From: Rubrivivax sp. | Lineage (GTDB): Bacteria > Pseudomonadota > Gammaproteobacteria > Burkholderiales > Burkholderiaceae_C | Reading direction: 5' to 3' | Length of the DNA: 56,930 bases | NCBI GenBank assembly: GCA_018780805.1 | Contig: JADMJD010000046.1 | Span: 1 to 56,930, forward strand | In this document: one piece after another, positions 33,737-42,025 of the stretch | Position numbering within the stretch: position 1 is the stretch's first letter | Layout: every line of letters begins with the position of its first letter | Notes under the pieces: generated by a model | What the model was told of the DNA's origin: nothing | The model's input: only the letters and a program-made list of their open reading frames with translations | Database searches by the model: none | Position numbers and translations under genes: made by a program

Positions 33737-34345
33737 ATGAAGCTGTCAATGTTGTACCGGACCTTGCTGAGCCTGGCCTGCTGTGCCACAGCCGGGCAGG
33801 CGCAGGCCAATGAACACGCACGCGCCGAGGAGATCGTGCAAGGCCAGTGTTTCATCTGCCACGGCGTGGACGGTGAGAGCTCCAGCCCGATCTTCCCGCG
33901 CCTGGCGGGCCAGAATGAGGCCTATGTGATCAAGCAGCTGCAGGCCTACAAGAGCGGCCAGCGGGTCAGCCCGGCCATGCAGCCCATGGTGGCAGCGCTG
34001 AACAACGACGACTTCGTGGCCCTGGGCAAGTACTTCGCGAGCCGGCCCACGCACCTGCACCAGGTGGAAGACGCCGAGCTGGCCCAGGTGGGCAACTTCA
34101 TCTACAAACGTGGCAACGAGTACGCCGGCGTTGCAGCCTGCACCGCCTGCCATGGCCCCAGCGGCTACGGCACCAGCGCCATGCCGCGCCTGGCCGGCCA
34201 GCACGCGCGGTATACCGAGAAGCAGCTCAAGGAGTTCAACAACCGCACGCGGACCAACGACAACATGGTCATGCACACGGTGGCGTCCAAGCTCACCGAG
34301 CTGGAAGTCAAAGCCGTGGCGGCCTATCTCGCCGGGTTGAAGTAG
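33737..34345 (+). CDS. Cytochrome c4-like diheme cytochrome
   Basis: The product is 202 residues with a signal peptide to about 24 (AGQAQANEHAR). It has two similar domains, each with a heme motif: CFICHG at 38-43 and CTACHG at 135-140. The FPRLAGQNEAYVIKQLQAYK repeat and the MPRLAGQHARYTEKQLKEF repeat are characteristic of cytochrome c4. It is 15 bp after the YeeE gene and probably receives electrons from SoxXA/SoxCD for a terminal oxidase. It converges on the DsrE gene at 34354. Confidence 0.9.
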   Translation: MKLSMLYRTLLSLACCATAGQAQANEHARAEEIVQGQCFICHGVDGESSSPIFPRLAGQNEAYVIKQLQAYKSGQRVSPAMQPMVAALNNDDFVALGKYFASRPTHLHQVEDAELAQVGNFIYKRGNEYAGVAACTACHGPSGYGTSAMPRLAGQHARYTEKQLKEFNNRTRTNDNMVMHTVASKLTELEVKAVAAYLAGLK

Positions 34346-34362
34346 GCCTGGCTCTACCAGGC
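34346..34362. terminator. Hairpin between convergent cytochrome c4 and DsrE genes
   Basis: GCCTGG (34346-34351), loop CTCTA and CCAGGC (34357-34362) form a 6-bp hairpin that begins right after the cytochrome stop and overlaps the last codons of the opposite gene. No T-run follows on either strand, so it is at best a weak bidirectional terminator. Confidence 0.4.
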
Positions 34363-34842
34363 AATGTAGGCCCAGCCCTGGGCCTGCAGTTCCATCAGCA
34401 CCGCCGCGCCGACTTCTTCGACACGCGCGAACGGCTCCATATCAGCAGCGCCCCAGCCCAGGGTCTTCATCGTGTTGCCACAGGCCACGTAGCGCACGCC
34501 GTAGTCACGCGCCTGGCTGCGCGCCCGCTGGCGCAGCGCCTCGGGCAGCGGGCGGCGCGGCTGGCGTGCCAGCAGGTGGATGCCGGGGCCGAAGGCCACC
34601 ACGTGGATGGCCACGTTGTCTTCGTACTTGCCGATCAGCGCGCCGATGGAGTTGAGGATGTGCTCGATGTACTCGGGGTCCGCCTGGTTGAGCTGGTAGA
34701 CCACGCGGTGCTCGGGCGGGTCGCCCGGCATGCGTCCTGGCGCCGGTTTGGCAGCGGTACCGGTCGCCTGGGCCGCGCCAACCGCCAAGCCCGCCGCAGC
34801 GCCCGGCAACCAGCGCAGCCAGCGCCGCCGCGTGGTGGTCAG
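34354..34842 (-). CDS. DsrE-family protein with export signal, probable CTG start
   Basis: The core RVVYQLNQADPEYIEHILNS, VAIHVVAFGPGIHLL, DYGVRYVACGNTMKTLGWG and GAAVLMELQAQGWAYIAW is a DsrE/DsrF-like domain, with a cysteine in ACGNTM. The export signal TTTRRRWLRWLPGAAAGLAV looks Tat-like. No ATG, GTG or TTG fits before this signal without a long overlap. A CTG at 34842-34840 overlaps the stop of the upstream DUF302 gene (CTGA), which suggests coupled translation; an ATG at 35010 would overlap that gene by 172 bp. The start is therefore tentative. It is the last gene of the second soxYZ operon. Confidence 0.75.
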   Translation of the reverse strand: MTTTRRRWLRWLPGAAAGLAVGAAQATGTAAKPAPGRMPGDPPEHRVVYQLNQADPEYIEHILNSIGALIGKYEDNVAIHVVAFGPGIHLLARQPRRPLPEALRQRARSQARDYGVRYVACGNTMKTLGWGAADMEPFARVEEVGAAVLMELQAQGWAYIAW

Positions 34843-35411
34843 AAATCGCCCGTCGAGCCGCGTTCCATCATCAGCCAGATCGCCTCTCGCACCTTCAGCG
34901 CGTTGGCCTTCAGGCTGGGCGGCAGCTTGCGGCCCATGCGGATCATCATGTCCATGTTCAGCGTGTACAGCCACAGGCCGTCCTCCTTCTCCACCAACGC
35001 GATCCGGCACGGCAGGTAGGCCGCCATGTGCGGCGAGAAGTCGACCATCTCGCGCGCCGTCGCCGGGTTGCAGTAGTTGTAGATCTTCAGCAGCTTCTGC
35101 GGCTTGCCGGTGCGGGCCTCGAGTTCCTTGGACAGTGGCAGTTCACCGACGCCGCGCATGTTCATCTCGCTGGACACGCTGGCCAGGGCCTGTTCGATCT
35201 GGTCGACCGTCACGCCCTTCTTGACCTTGCGCTCCCAGGTCGTGGCCACGGCGATGTCGCCGTTGCTGTCGACCCAGCGGTCCCACATCTTGGAGGCTTC
35301 GGCGCCGGCACCGTCTTCCAGGTTGCCGATGGCGTTGAGGGTGCCGCAACCGCCGAGCAGCAGGGCCAGGGTGGCGGGCAGGGCCACACGCAGGACGAGG
35401 TTCTTGATCAT
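34839..35411 (-). CDS. DUF302-domain lipoprotein
   Basis: The product is 190 residues. A lipoprotein signal is clear (MIKNLVLRVALPATLALLLG followed by GC; lipobox LGGC, Cys22). The DUF302 domain fills about 95-175, with IYNYCNPATAREMVDFSPHM and LPCRIALVEKEDGLWLYTLN. DUF302 proteins are often found beside sulfur-oxidation genes; their reaction is not established. Two cysteines lie in the domain. It lies 12 bp downstream of the FadL-like gene and ends in an overlap with the DsrE gene. Confidence 0.82.
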   Translation of the reverse strand: MIKNLVLRVALPATLALLLGGCGTLNAIGNLEDGAGAEASKMWDRWVDSNGDIAVATTWERKVKKGVTVDQIEQALASVSSEMNMRGVGELPLSKELEARTGKPQKLLKIYNYCNPATAREMVDFSPHMAAYLPCRIALVEKEDGLWLYTLNMDMMIRMGRKLPPSLKANALKVREAIWLMMERGSTGDF

Positions 35412-35423
35412 GGAGTGTTCTTT

Positions 35424-36746
35424 CTAGAAACCCTGGCTGAACATCAGCTGCAGGTTGAGTTGACGGTGGCTGACCACCACGCCGGACGGTGTGTCCACGC
35501 TCACCTTGGGTGCGTAGGCCACGGCGGCGTTGAGCGCCTGGTTGGCGCTCAGGTCCCAGCCGACACCGGCCGTGAGGTGGTTTTTCACGATGGCCGGGAA
35601 CAGCGGGTTCACCAGGCTGTCGGGCACCGGGTTGTTGGCCAGGTTGGCGCCGGCCCGCAGCGTCCACGCGGTGTTCAGGCGGTGCGCCACACCCAGCTGC
35701 AGCGCGGTCTGGTCGCGCCAGTTCTGCGTCATCGCAAAACTCACGCTGCCGCCCATGCCATTGCTGTCATAGCGCATGCGGAAGCTCTTCATCACGTCGG
35801 CCCAGCCGATGTGCTTGAGGTCCACGGCCAGCAGCGTGGCCGGTGTGGCCTGCCAGGCCACACCCAGGGTGGTCTGGGCCGGCATCTGGAAGTCCTGCAC
35901 CGAGATGCGCCCGCTGTCGGCAAAACCCGGTGCGCTGAGCGTGGCCGCGCTGCGGCCGGTTTTCATGTCCTTCAACGAGGACTTCAGGTGGTGGCTCAGG
36001 CCCAGGCGCAGCGTGGGGCTGGCGCTGTAGACCACCCCCAGCTTGCCGGCCCAGCCGGTGGACGCGGCCTCGCCGGTGAAACGGCTGTCGTCGGAGAAAT
36101 CCACCCGCGCCCAGGGGGCGCCGGCCAGCGGGCCCAGCGCCATGGCCAGGTTCCCTTCGGCGCCGGTCACCATGCCGGCCAGCTGGGCGCCGGTGGCCGC
36201 CATCTTCAGGTCCAGGCTGGACCAGACCAGGTCCAGCGAAGCGCCCAGCGCCAGCGCGGGCGTGGCCTGCCACGCCAACGGCAGGATCACCCGGCCGACG
36301 CCCAGCTCCGACCGCACACGTTGCCCCGAGCCCAGCGCCAGGAAACTCTGGCTGCCGTACTCCGTGCCCATGCCGCCTTGCGCAAACAAGGCCAGGCCGT
36401 AGGTGATTGCACCGCTGCGGCGGCCCCAGCCGAAGGCGGGCATCACGTAGCTGGTGCCGCCGCTGTCGGCGTTCATCGGGCCGGCACGGCTGGACACACG
36501 CGGGCCCAGGTTGCCCACGGCCAGGTCCAGCCGCGTTCTGCCGTCACCCAACGCCAGCGTGGCCGGGTTGTTGGTGGCGGCCGCCAGGCCGTTGTCGAGC
36601 GCGGTGGCAGCGCCACCCATGCCCGTGGCGATGGGGCCGTAGCCTTCCAGCAGCATGCCGTTGGTGGCCTGCGCCAGCAGGGGCAGGGCCAGCGCGGCAC
36701 AGGCGGCCAGCGCCCGTGGCGCACGTGGATGTGGGCAAGGTGTCAT
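35424..36746 (-). CDS. FadL/OmpP1-like outer-membrane channel
   Basis: The product is 440 residues with a signal peptide ending at about 27 (LLAQATNGM). The N-terminal hatch region GMGGAATALDNGLAAATNNP has the NPA motif of FadL/TodX channels, and the remainder alternates short amphipathic strands, ending in LNLQLMFSQGF with a terminal phenylalanine, as expected for an outer-membrane barrel. FadL-type channels move hydrophobic molecules. In an operon of soxYZ, DUF302 and DsrE genes, uptake of a hydrophobic sulfur species (sulfur, polysulfane or organosulfur) is a reasonable guess. It starts 37 bp after soxZ2. Confidence 0.85.
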   Translation of the reverse strand: MTPCPHPRAPRALAACAALALPLLAQATNGMLLEGYGPIATGMGGAATALDNGLAAATNNPATLALGDGRTRLDLAVGNLGPRVSSRAGPMNADSGGTSYVMPAFGWGRRSGAITYGLALFAQGGMGTEYGSQSFLALGSGQRVRSELGVGRVILPLAWQATPALALGASLDLVWSSLDLKMAATGAQLAGMVTGAEGNLAMALGPLAGAPWARVDFSDDSRFTGEAASTGWAGKLGVVYSASPTLRLGLSHHLKSSLKDMKTGRSAATLSAPGFADSGRISVQDFQMPAQTTLGVAWQATPATLLAVDLKHIGWADVMKSFRMRYDSNGMGGSVSFAMTQNWRDQTALQLGVAHRLNTAWTLRAGANLANNPVPDSLVNPLFPAIVKNHLTAGVGWDLSANQALNAAVAYAPKVSVDTPSGVVVSHRQLNLQLMFSQGF

Positions 36747-36783
36747 CGGGTCTTGTCTCCGTGAGGGGTGTGCGGACCGTGCT

Positions 36784-37098
36784 TCAGGCGAGCGCGATCT
36801 CGTCGGTGCGGCTGTCGCCGGTGTTGTCCTTCCAGCTGACGGCCAGCTTGTCGCCGGCCTTGGCGCCGCCGAAGCGGAACCACAGGAAGGGGTCCTGCGA
36901 GACGGCCACGCCCCACTGCGCCGACAGCACGGTGCGGCTGCCGTTGAGCGTGGCGCTCACGTCGGTGATGTAGAGCGCGGGCACAAGCTTGCCGGACGCG
37001 TCCTTGCGTGCACCCGATTCCATCGGGTGGGACATCAGGACACGGACGTCGGCGTTGCCGTCGGCCAGCTTGGCGCGGATGCGGATCGGGGCTCCCAT
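36784..37098 (-). CDS. soxZ: Second SoxZ paralogue
   Basis: The product is 104 residues, without a signal peptide. It retains family blocks VRVLMSHPMESGARKD, LVPALYITDVSATLNG, SAQWGVAVSQDPFLWFRFGG and AKAGDKLAVSWKDNTGD. It differs clearly from the SoxZ at 28499, so it is an old paralogue rather than a recent copy. Its SoxY partner is 129 bp upstream on the same strand, with a strong hairpin between the two. GAGAG precedes the start. Confidence 0.92.
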   Translation of the reverse strand: MGAPIRIRAKLADGNADVRVLMSHPMESGARKDASGKLVPALYITDVSATLNGSRTVLSAQWGVAVSQDPFLWFRFGGAKAGDKLAVSWKDNTGDSRTDEIALA

Positions 37099-37193
37099 GG
37101 GGTCTCTCCTGGTGGGGTTGGGTTCGGTGGGGAAAGTGGTGGTGCGGACGGCTCGTCCACGGCCTCGCAGAGCTCGGCCGGTTCGCCGGGCAA

Positions 37194-37217
37194 GAAACCG
37201 TCCGCCGGGACGGTTTC
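37194..37217 (-). promoter_or_regulatory. Strong hairpin between soxY2 and soxZ2
   Basis: GAAACCGTC (37194-37202) and GACGGTTTC (37209-37217) are perfect 9-bp inverted arms around a 6-nt loop, extended outward by CCGGG/CCCGG with two unpaired bases. No T-run follows on the minus strand, so it is more likely an RNA-processing or stabilising hairpin than a full terminator. It could raise SoxY2 above SoxZ2 and the downstream genes. Confidence 0.6.
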
Positions 37218-37227
37218 CTGTCCCGGC

Positions 37228-37680
37228 TCACCCGCCGCAGCCGCCCAGCGTGACCTTGGTTTCCTTGCTGGCCGAGTACCAGCGGCCGTCGGCCTTGACC
37301 AGGGCCCAGACGTTGGTGGTCTGGCCCATCTTCGAGCGCATCTGCAGGAAGGCGTCGGTGCCCTCCGGGATGCGGTAGCTGGCCACCAGCGGCATCGGGT
37401 TCTTCTCCACCAACACGTGGATCTCGGTGGTTTTCGCCAGCTTGCTGGTCACGCCGACCTGCACCACGGCGCCGTTTTCGGCGATGTCCGGGGAGCTCAG
37501 GGCGACCTCGCCGCTGACCGTGGGCTCGGCGCCCAGGGCCTTCAGCGCATCGGCCACCGAGGTGGCGGCAAACGGCCCGCTGGCCGCCCGGGCGGTGGTG
37601 GCGCCGAGCAGGCCGATGCCGGCCAGGGCCGACAGCAGCGCGGTGGACAACAGCGCCTCGCGGCGCGTCACTGGGTTCAT
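37228..37680 (-). CDS. soxY: Second SoxY paralogue
   Basis: The product is 150 residues with a signal peptide containing RR (MNPVTRREALLSTALLSALA) up to about residue 32. The sulfur-carrying arm VTLGGCGG is fully conserved at the C-terminus, so it should be a working carrier. The middle (SGEVALSSPDIAENGAVVQV, IHVLVEKNPMPLVASYRIP) parallels the SoxY at 28022 but differs at many positions. It is the first structural gene of an operon with soxZ2, fadL-like, DUF302 and dsrE-like genes, 118 bp downstream of an ArsR regulator. Confidence 0.92.
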   Translation of the reverse strand: MNPVTRREALLSTALLSALAGIGLLGATTARAASGPFAATSVADALKALGAEPTVSGEVALSSPDIAENGAVVQVGVTSKLAKTTEIHVLVEKNPMPLVASYRIPEGTDAFLQMRSKMGQTTNVWALVKADGRWYSASKETKVTLGGCGG

Positions 37681-37798
37681 CGTGGGTCTCCTTGGGGTGG
37701 GGCGTGTCGAGCAGGCATGGCGCGGCCTGGCCCGGCCTACGCGGGGCCGGACGGTGAACGGGTCGGGGTGGGGTGGACGGCGCGCCGGCCGCCGGGGG

Positions 37799-38149
37799 TC
37801 AGCTGAACTCGTCGATCATGTTGCGCAGGCCCTCGCGCAGCGTCGGCTTCACTTCCTGGGCTTCGGACACACGCTGGCAGACATCGCGGCACATCGCGAT
37901 CAAGGCCTTGTCGGCCACGCGGTAGAAGACCAGGCTGCCGTCTTTGCGGCGTGCCAGCGCGCCGCGTTCATGCATCAGGTTCAGGTGGCGCGAGATGTTG
38001 GTCTGCGTGCCACCGGTGTGTTCGACGATCTCGCTGACGCTGCGCTCGCCGTTGCACACGGCGTGCAGGATGCGCAGCCGCGTGGGGTCGGACATCAGCG
38101 CAAAATACCGCGCCACGGCGTCGAAGACCGGGTTCATCTCTTCGTGCAT
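37799..38149 (-). CDS. ArsR/SoxR-family winged-helix regulator
   Basis: The product is 116 residues, starting at MHEEMNPVFDAVARYF. The ArsR winged helix is clear: SDPTRLRILHAVCNGERSVS, IVEHTGGTQTNISRHLNLMH and GALARRKDGSLVFYRV. Three cysteines occur at about residues 32, 87 and 91 (AVCNG, AMCRDVC). Sox-cluster ArsR regulators in other bacteria sense sulfane sulfur through two cysteines, so a similar mechanism is plausible. It lies directly upstream of soxY2 on the same strand. A palindrome at 38193-38208 upstream of its start is a candidate operator. It may control both sox operons. Confidence 0.85.
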   Translation of the reverse strand: MHEEMNPVFDAVARYFALMSDPTRLRILHAVCNGERSVSEIVEHTGGTQTNISRHLNLMHERGALARRKDGSLVFYRVADKALIAMCRDVCQRVSEAQEVKPTLREGLRNMIDEFS

Positions 38150-38189
38150 CGCGGACTCCAGGTTGATGTTTCGCAAACCATGGGTCCAG

Positions 38190-38211
38190 CATATGCGCTG
38201 ATGCGCATGTG
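38190..38211. promoter_or_regulatory. Candidate operator of the ArsR-family sox regulator
   Basis: ATGCGC (38193-38198), TGAT, GCGCAT (38203-38208) is a perfect palindrome; with flanks, CATATGCGC and GCGCATGTG match at 8 of 9 positions. It is about 40 bp upstream of the ArsR start codon and the size fits ArsR-family sites. The sox promoter at 25459-25486 has no exact copy, only AT-rich ATATTC repeats. Confidence 0.5.
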
Positions 38212-38271
38212 ATGGTAAGAACAAACCCGTGTCGAGGGTTTGTCCGGTCTGGCCGCGGTGTGCGCAGGCTC

Positions 38272-39180
38272 TCAGGGCCAATCGGCGTAACTGGCTGGCA
38301 GCCCGGTGCTGCTGTTGCCCTGCGCCCGGCCACGGGCCTGGCTGCGCCAGGCGCTGGGCGGCATGTCCGTCCAACGCCGGAAGAAGCGGCTGAAGTGCGC
38401 GGCGCTGCCGAAGCCCAGCTCGACGGCGACGGCTTCGACGTTCAGGTCGGTGCCGGCCAGCAGGCGGCCGGCTTCCAGCACCACCCGCTGGTGCAGCAGG
38501 GTCAGCGGCGCGCGGCCCACGCTGCGCACGCACAGGTCGTGCAGGCGGTCCGGTGTGGTACCCAGGGCCTGCGCATACCGCTGGATGGGCCAGTGTTCGC
38601 GGAACTGCGCCTCCACCAGCTGCCGGAAGCGCTGCAGCCGCTGCGTGCCCGCCGGCAGCGCCTCCACGGGCAGCGAACCCTGGCTGCCCAGCCGCCACAT
38701 CCAGACCAGCACGATGGTCAGGTGCGCGCTCAGGTAACCCCAGGAGCCGGCCAGGCCCTTGCGCGCCTCGGCCTCGATGGCGCGCAGCGAGCGCCCGATC
38801 TCGTCGCGCGGGTCGGTCTCGTGCACGGTCAGGCGTGCGGTGCGGCCGGTCAGGTGGCGCAGCAGGTGGGCCTCGGCATGGCTGCCGATGGCGGCGGCCA
38901 GCAGCGAATCGGACACGCCCACGACGATGCCTTCGCTGCCCGGCGCCACGCGCAGCGCCACGGCCTGGCCGGCGGGCAGCCAGACCAGATCCAGCGGGTG
39001 CAGCGTCATCTCGCCGCGGGTGTGCACCAGGCTGCCGCGGCCCGAGGCCAGGTGCACAAAGCGGCCCAGCGCCGCACCGTCGCCCCCGTTCAGCGACCAG
39101 CGCTGCGCGTGCAGCGTGGGCTGGATGTTCATCGCGAGCACGTCGCGTGCGCTCATCAACACCGGGTTCAGGGCCGTCAT
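38272..39180 (-). CDS. AraC-family transcriptional regulator
   Basis: The product is 302 residues. The N-terminal 180 residues form a cupin-like ligand domain (SLVHTRGEMTLHPLDLVWLP), similar to the AraC-binding-like domain of aromatic-compound regulators. The C-terminal double helix-turn-helix covers about 195-290 (QRYAQALGTTPDRLHDLCVR, VEAVAVELGFGSAAHFSRFF and RRWTDMPPSAWR). It is divergent from the aldehyde dehydrogenase/liv operon across 145 bp and is its probable activator. The inducer is likely an aromatic alcohol, aldehyde or acid. Confidence 0.88.
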   Translation of the reverse strand: MTALNPVLMSARDVLAMNIQPTLHAQRWSLNGGDGAALGRFVHLASGRGSLVHTRGEMTLHPLDLVWLPAGQAVALRVAPGSEGIVVGVSDSLLAAAIGSHAEAHLLRHLTGRTARLTVHETDPRDEIGRSLRAIEAEARKGLAGSWGYLSAHLTIVLVWMWRLGSQGSLPVEALPAGTQRLQRFRQLVEAQFREHWPIQRYAQALGTTPDRLHDLCVRSVGRAPLTLLHQRVVLEAGRLLAGTDLNVEAVAVELGFGSAAHFSRFFRRWTDMPPSAWRSQARGRAQGNSSTGLPASYADWP

Positions 39181-39325
39181 CGGGGCATTTCTTGCGGAGC
39201 CTGCTGTAAACCCCGGGACACATCGCCAGAAAACGTCAATCTAACGCCAGGAACGTGCATCCCTGATCGTGGTTTGCCCGTGCACAGTCGCGGCTCTTCT
39301 TGGATTGAGGTGTTGCGCCGTGCCG

Positions 39326-40777
39326 ATGTACCGGGTGCCGTTGATGATTGGAGACCGTGATGCGCTGCCCGCGCAGGCCGCGGTGTTCGAGCGTCGCGAC
39401 CCGGTGCGGGGCGACCTGGCCAGCGTGGCCGCCGCCGCCAGCGTGCAGGACGCACGCGATGCTGCCAACGCCGCCGCGGCCGCCTTCCCGGCCTGGGCTG
39501 GCATGGCGCCCACGCAGCGCCGCACGCTGCTGCAGCGTGCCGCCGAGCGCCTGCTGGCACGCACCGCGGAGTTCACCCGGGCGATGGCGGCCGAAACCGG
39601 TGCGTCGCCGATGTGGGCCGCCTTCAACTGCAAGCTGGCCGCCAACATGCTGCAGGAAGCGGCGGCCATGACCACGCAGATCAGCGGCGAAGTCATCCCG
39701 TCCGACGAACCCGGCCGCCTGGCGATGGCGGTGCGCCAGCCGGCGGGTGTGTGCCTGGGGCTGGCGCCGTGGAACGCACCCGTCATCCTGGGCGTGCGCG
39801 CCGTGGCCATGCCGCTGGCCTGTGGCAACACCGTGGTCCTGAAATCGGCCGAGATGTGCCCGATGACACATTGGCTGATCGCCAGCGTGCTGCGCGAGGC
39901 CGGCATCCCGGCGGGCGTGATCAACGTCATCAGCAACGCCCCGGGCGAGGCCAAGTCGGTGGTGGATGCGCTGATCGCGCACCCCGCCGTGCGCCGCGTC
40001 AACTTCACCGGCAGCACGCGTGTGGGCCGTCTGGTGGCGGTGAGCTGCGCGCAGCACTTGAAGCGCGTGCTGCTGGAACTGGGCGGCAAGGCGCCGCTGG
40101 TGGTGCTGGACGACGCCGACCTGGACGCTGCCGTGCCGGCCGCGGCCTTTGGCGCCTACATGAACCAGGGCCAGATCTGCATGAGCACCGAGCGCATCGT
40201 GGTCGATGCCAGCATCGCCGATGAGTTTGTCGAGCGCCTGGCCGCGCGCACCCGCACGCTGCGCGCCGGTGTGCCCGGCGCCGAAGGCTGTGTGCTGGGC
40301 GCGATGATCGGCCGCGAGGCGGCACAGCGTGTGCGCGGCATGGTGGACGACGCCGTGCACAAGGGCGCGCGCCTGGTCACCGGCGGCGAGCTGGACGGCA
40401 CCATCCTGCAGCCGGCGCTGGTGGACCATGTCACACCCGCGATGCAGCTCTACCGCGACGAAAGTTTCGGCCCCGTGGCCGCCGTGGTGCGTGTGTCCTC
40501 GCCCGAAGAAGCCATCTCGGTGGCCAACGACACCGACTACGGCCTGGCCGCCGCCGTCTACGGCCGCGACGTCACACGTGCGCTGGCCGTCGCGCGCCAG
40601 ATCGATTCCGGCATCTGCCACGTCAACGCGCCCACCGTGTTCGACGAGCCGCAGATGCCGTTTGGCGGCGTGCGCGGCAGCGGCTATGGCCGCTTCGGCG
40701 GCAAGGCCGCCATCGACGAGTTCACCGAGCTGCGCTGGATCACGCTGGCCAGCCAAGCCCCTCACCTGCCGTTCTGA
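39326..40777 (+). CDS. Aldehyde dehydrogenase (salicylaldehyde/vanillin dehydrogenase-like)
   Basis: The product is 483 residues of the NAD(P)-dependent aldehyde dehydrogenase superfamily. The cofactor helix has VNFTGSTRVGRLVAV, the general base is in LLELGGKAPLVVL, and the catalytic cysteine is in YMNQGQICMSTER (about residue 285). Overall it looks most like aromatic-aldehyde enzymes (NahF/vanillin type), including LGLAPWNAPVILGVRA. The ATG at 39326 is chosen; a GTG at 39320 is better spaced from GAGG (39307-39310) and may be the true start. It leads the operon with the liv transporter and is divergent from the AraC regulator. Confidence 0.87.
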   Translation: MYRVPLMIGDRDALPAQAAVFERRDPVRGDLASVAAAASVQDARDAANAAAAAFPAWAGMAPTQRRTLLQRAAERLLARTAEFTRAMAAETGASPMWAAFNCKLAANMLQEAAAMTTQISGEVIPSDEPGRLAMAVRQPAGVCLGLAPWNAPVILGVRAVAMPLACGNTVVLKSAEMCPMTHWLIASVLREAGIPAGVINVISNAPGEAKSVVDALIAHPAVRRVNFTGSTRVGRLVAVSCAQHLKRVLLELGGKAPLVVLDDADLDAAVPAAAFGAYMNQGQICMSTERIVVDASIADEFVERLAARTRTLRAGVPGAEGCVLGAMIGREAAQRVRGMVDDAVHKGARLVTGGELDGTILQPALVDHVTPAMQLYRDESFGPVAAVVRVSSPEEAISVANDTDYGLAAAVYGRDVTRALAVARQIDSGICHVNAPTVFDEPQMPFGGVRGSGYGRFGGKAAIDEFTELRWITLASQAPHLPF

Positions 40778-40801
40778 CCCCACCCACAAGGAGACAACAC
40801 C

Positions 40802-42001
40802 ATGCAACGCAGAAGCACCCTGGGCCTGATCACCGCCGCGGCACTCACCGCGCTCGCCACGCTGCCCGCAAGCGCGCAGCAGACCATCAAGATCGGCGCC
40901 GTGGCGCCCAAGACCGGTCCGCTGGCCGGCGGTGCCGCGGTCACGCAGTGGCCCACCTACAAGATGTGGGTGACCAAGGTCAACGACCGTGGCGGCCTGA
41001 AGATGAAGGACGGCTCGATGCGCAAGATCGAGCTGATCGAATACGACGACCGCACCAACCCCGGCGAGACCATCAAGGCCGTGGAGCGCCTGGCCACGCA
41101 GGACAAGGCCGACTTCATCCTGGCGCCCTACGGCACCGGCCTGAACCTGGCCGCTGCACCGGTGTTTGCCAAGTACGGCTACCCGCAGATCGCGGTGAGC
41201 GCCATCTCCGACAAGACCGACGAGCTGGCCAAGCGCTACCCCACGATCTTCTTCACGCTGGGCACCACCACGGCATTCGCCAACTCGGTGGCCGACGTGC
41301 TGAAGAAGATGGTCGACGAAGGCAAGATCGGCAAGAAGATCGCGATGGTCAACGTGGCCGATGCGTTTGGCATCGAACTCGCCGAAGCCGCGCGCCCGAT
41401 CTTCAAGAAACACGGCCTGGAGATCGTGTACGACAAGAGCTATCCGCTGGGCACACAGGACCTGGCGCCGGTGATGAAGGGCGCCAAGGCCGCCAACCCC
41501 GACGCGTTTGTGGCCTGGAGCTACCCGCCCGACACCTTTGCGCTGGCCGAGCTGGCCAAGATCGAAGGCCTGAACGTCAAGGCGTATTACTCCGCCGTGG
41601 CCACCTGTTTCCCGGCTTTCGGCGCCAAGTACGGCAAGTCGGCCGAAGGCATCCTGGGCGCCGGCGGCATCAACCCCGATGCACCGGAGATGAAGGGTTA
41701 CTTCGAGGACCACAAGAAGATCACCGGTGTGGACGCCGACTACTGGGCCGGTCCCGTCACCTACGCCAGCCTGCAGGTGCTGGAGCAGGCCATCGAAGGC
41801 ACGGGCGGTGTGGACCGCGCGGCGGTGACCGACTACATCAAGAAAAACAGCTTCAAGACGGTGCTCGGCGACTGGCGCTTCCAGGACCAGGAGATCAAGA
41901 ACTTCTGGACCGTGGGCCAGTGGCAGAACGGCAAGTTCGTTGGCGTGGCCTCCACCGGCAAGCCGGGCGAGAAGCCGGTGGCCATCAAGACCGGCTGGTG
42001 A
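40802..42001 (+). CDS. Branched-chain-amino-acid-type ABC substrate-binding protein
   Basis: The product is 399 residues with a signal peptide (MQRRSTLGLITAAALTALAT, cleaved near ASAQQ). It is a Leu/Ile/Val-binding type-I periplasmic protein (IKIGAVAPKTGPLAGGAAVT, LIEYDDRTNPGETIKAVERL, TDYIKKNSFKTVLGDWRF). Proteins of this family also bind aromatic acids and phenylpropanoids, and the two aldehyde dehydrogenases and coniferyl-alcohol dehydrogenase in the operon favour such a ligand over amino acids. AAGGAGA precedes the ATG. A strong hairpin follows the gene. Confidence 0.9.
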   Translation: MQRRSTLGLITAAALTALATLPASAQQTIKIGAVAPKTGPLAGGAAVTQWPTYKMWVTKVNDRGGLKMKDGSMRKIELIEYDDRTNPGETIKAVERLATQDKADFILAPYGTGLNLAAAPVFAKYGYPQIAVSAISDKTDELAKRYPTIFFTLGTTTAFANSVADVLKKMVDEGKIGKKIAMVNVADAFGIELAEAARPIFKKHGLEIVYDKSYPLGTQDLAPVMKGAKAANPDAFVAWSYPPDTFALAELAKIEGLNVKAYYSAVATCFPAFGAKYGKSAEGILGAGGINPDAPEMKGYFEDHKKITGVDADYWAGPVTYASLQVLEQAIEGTGGVDRAAVTDYIKKNSFKTVLGDWRFQDQEIKNFWTVGQWQNGKFVGVASTGKPGEKPVAIKTGW

Positions 42002-42025
42002 GCCGCTGACCCTGCTGTGACCCCC

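Noticed and set aside
36784..37680. Second soxYZ as a recent duplication or assembly artefact
   Set aside because: SoxY2 and SoxZ2 differ from the first pair at many positions and lie in another gene context on the opposite strand.
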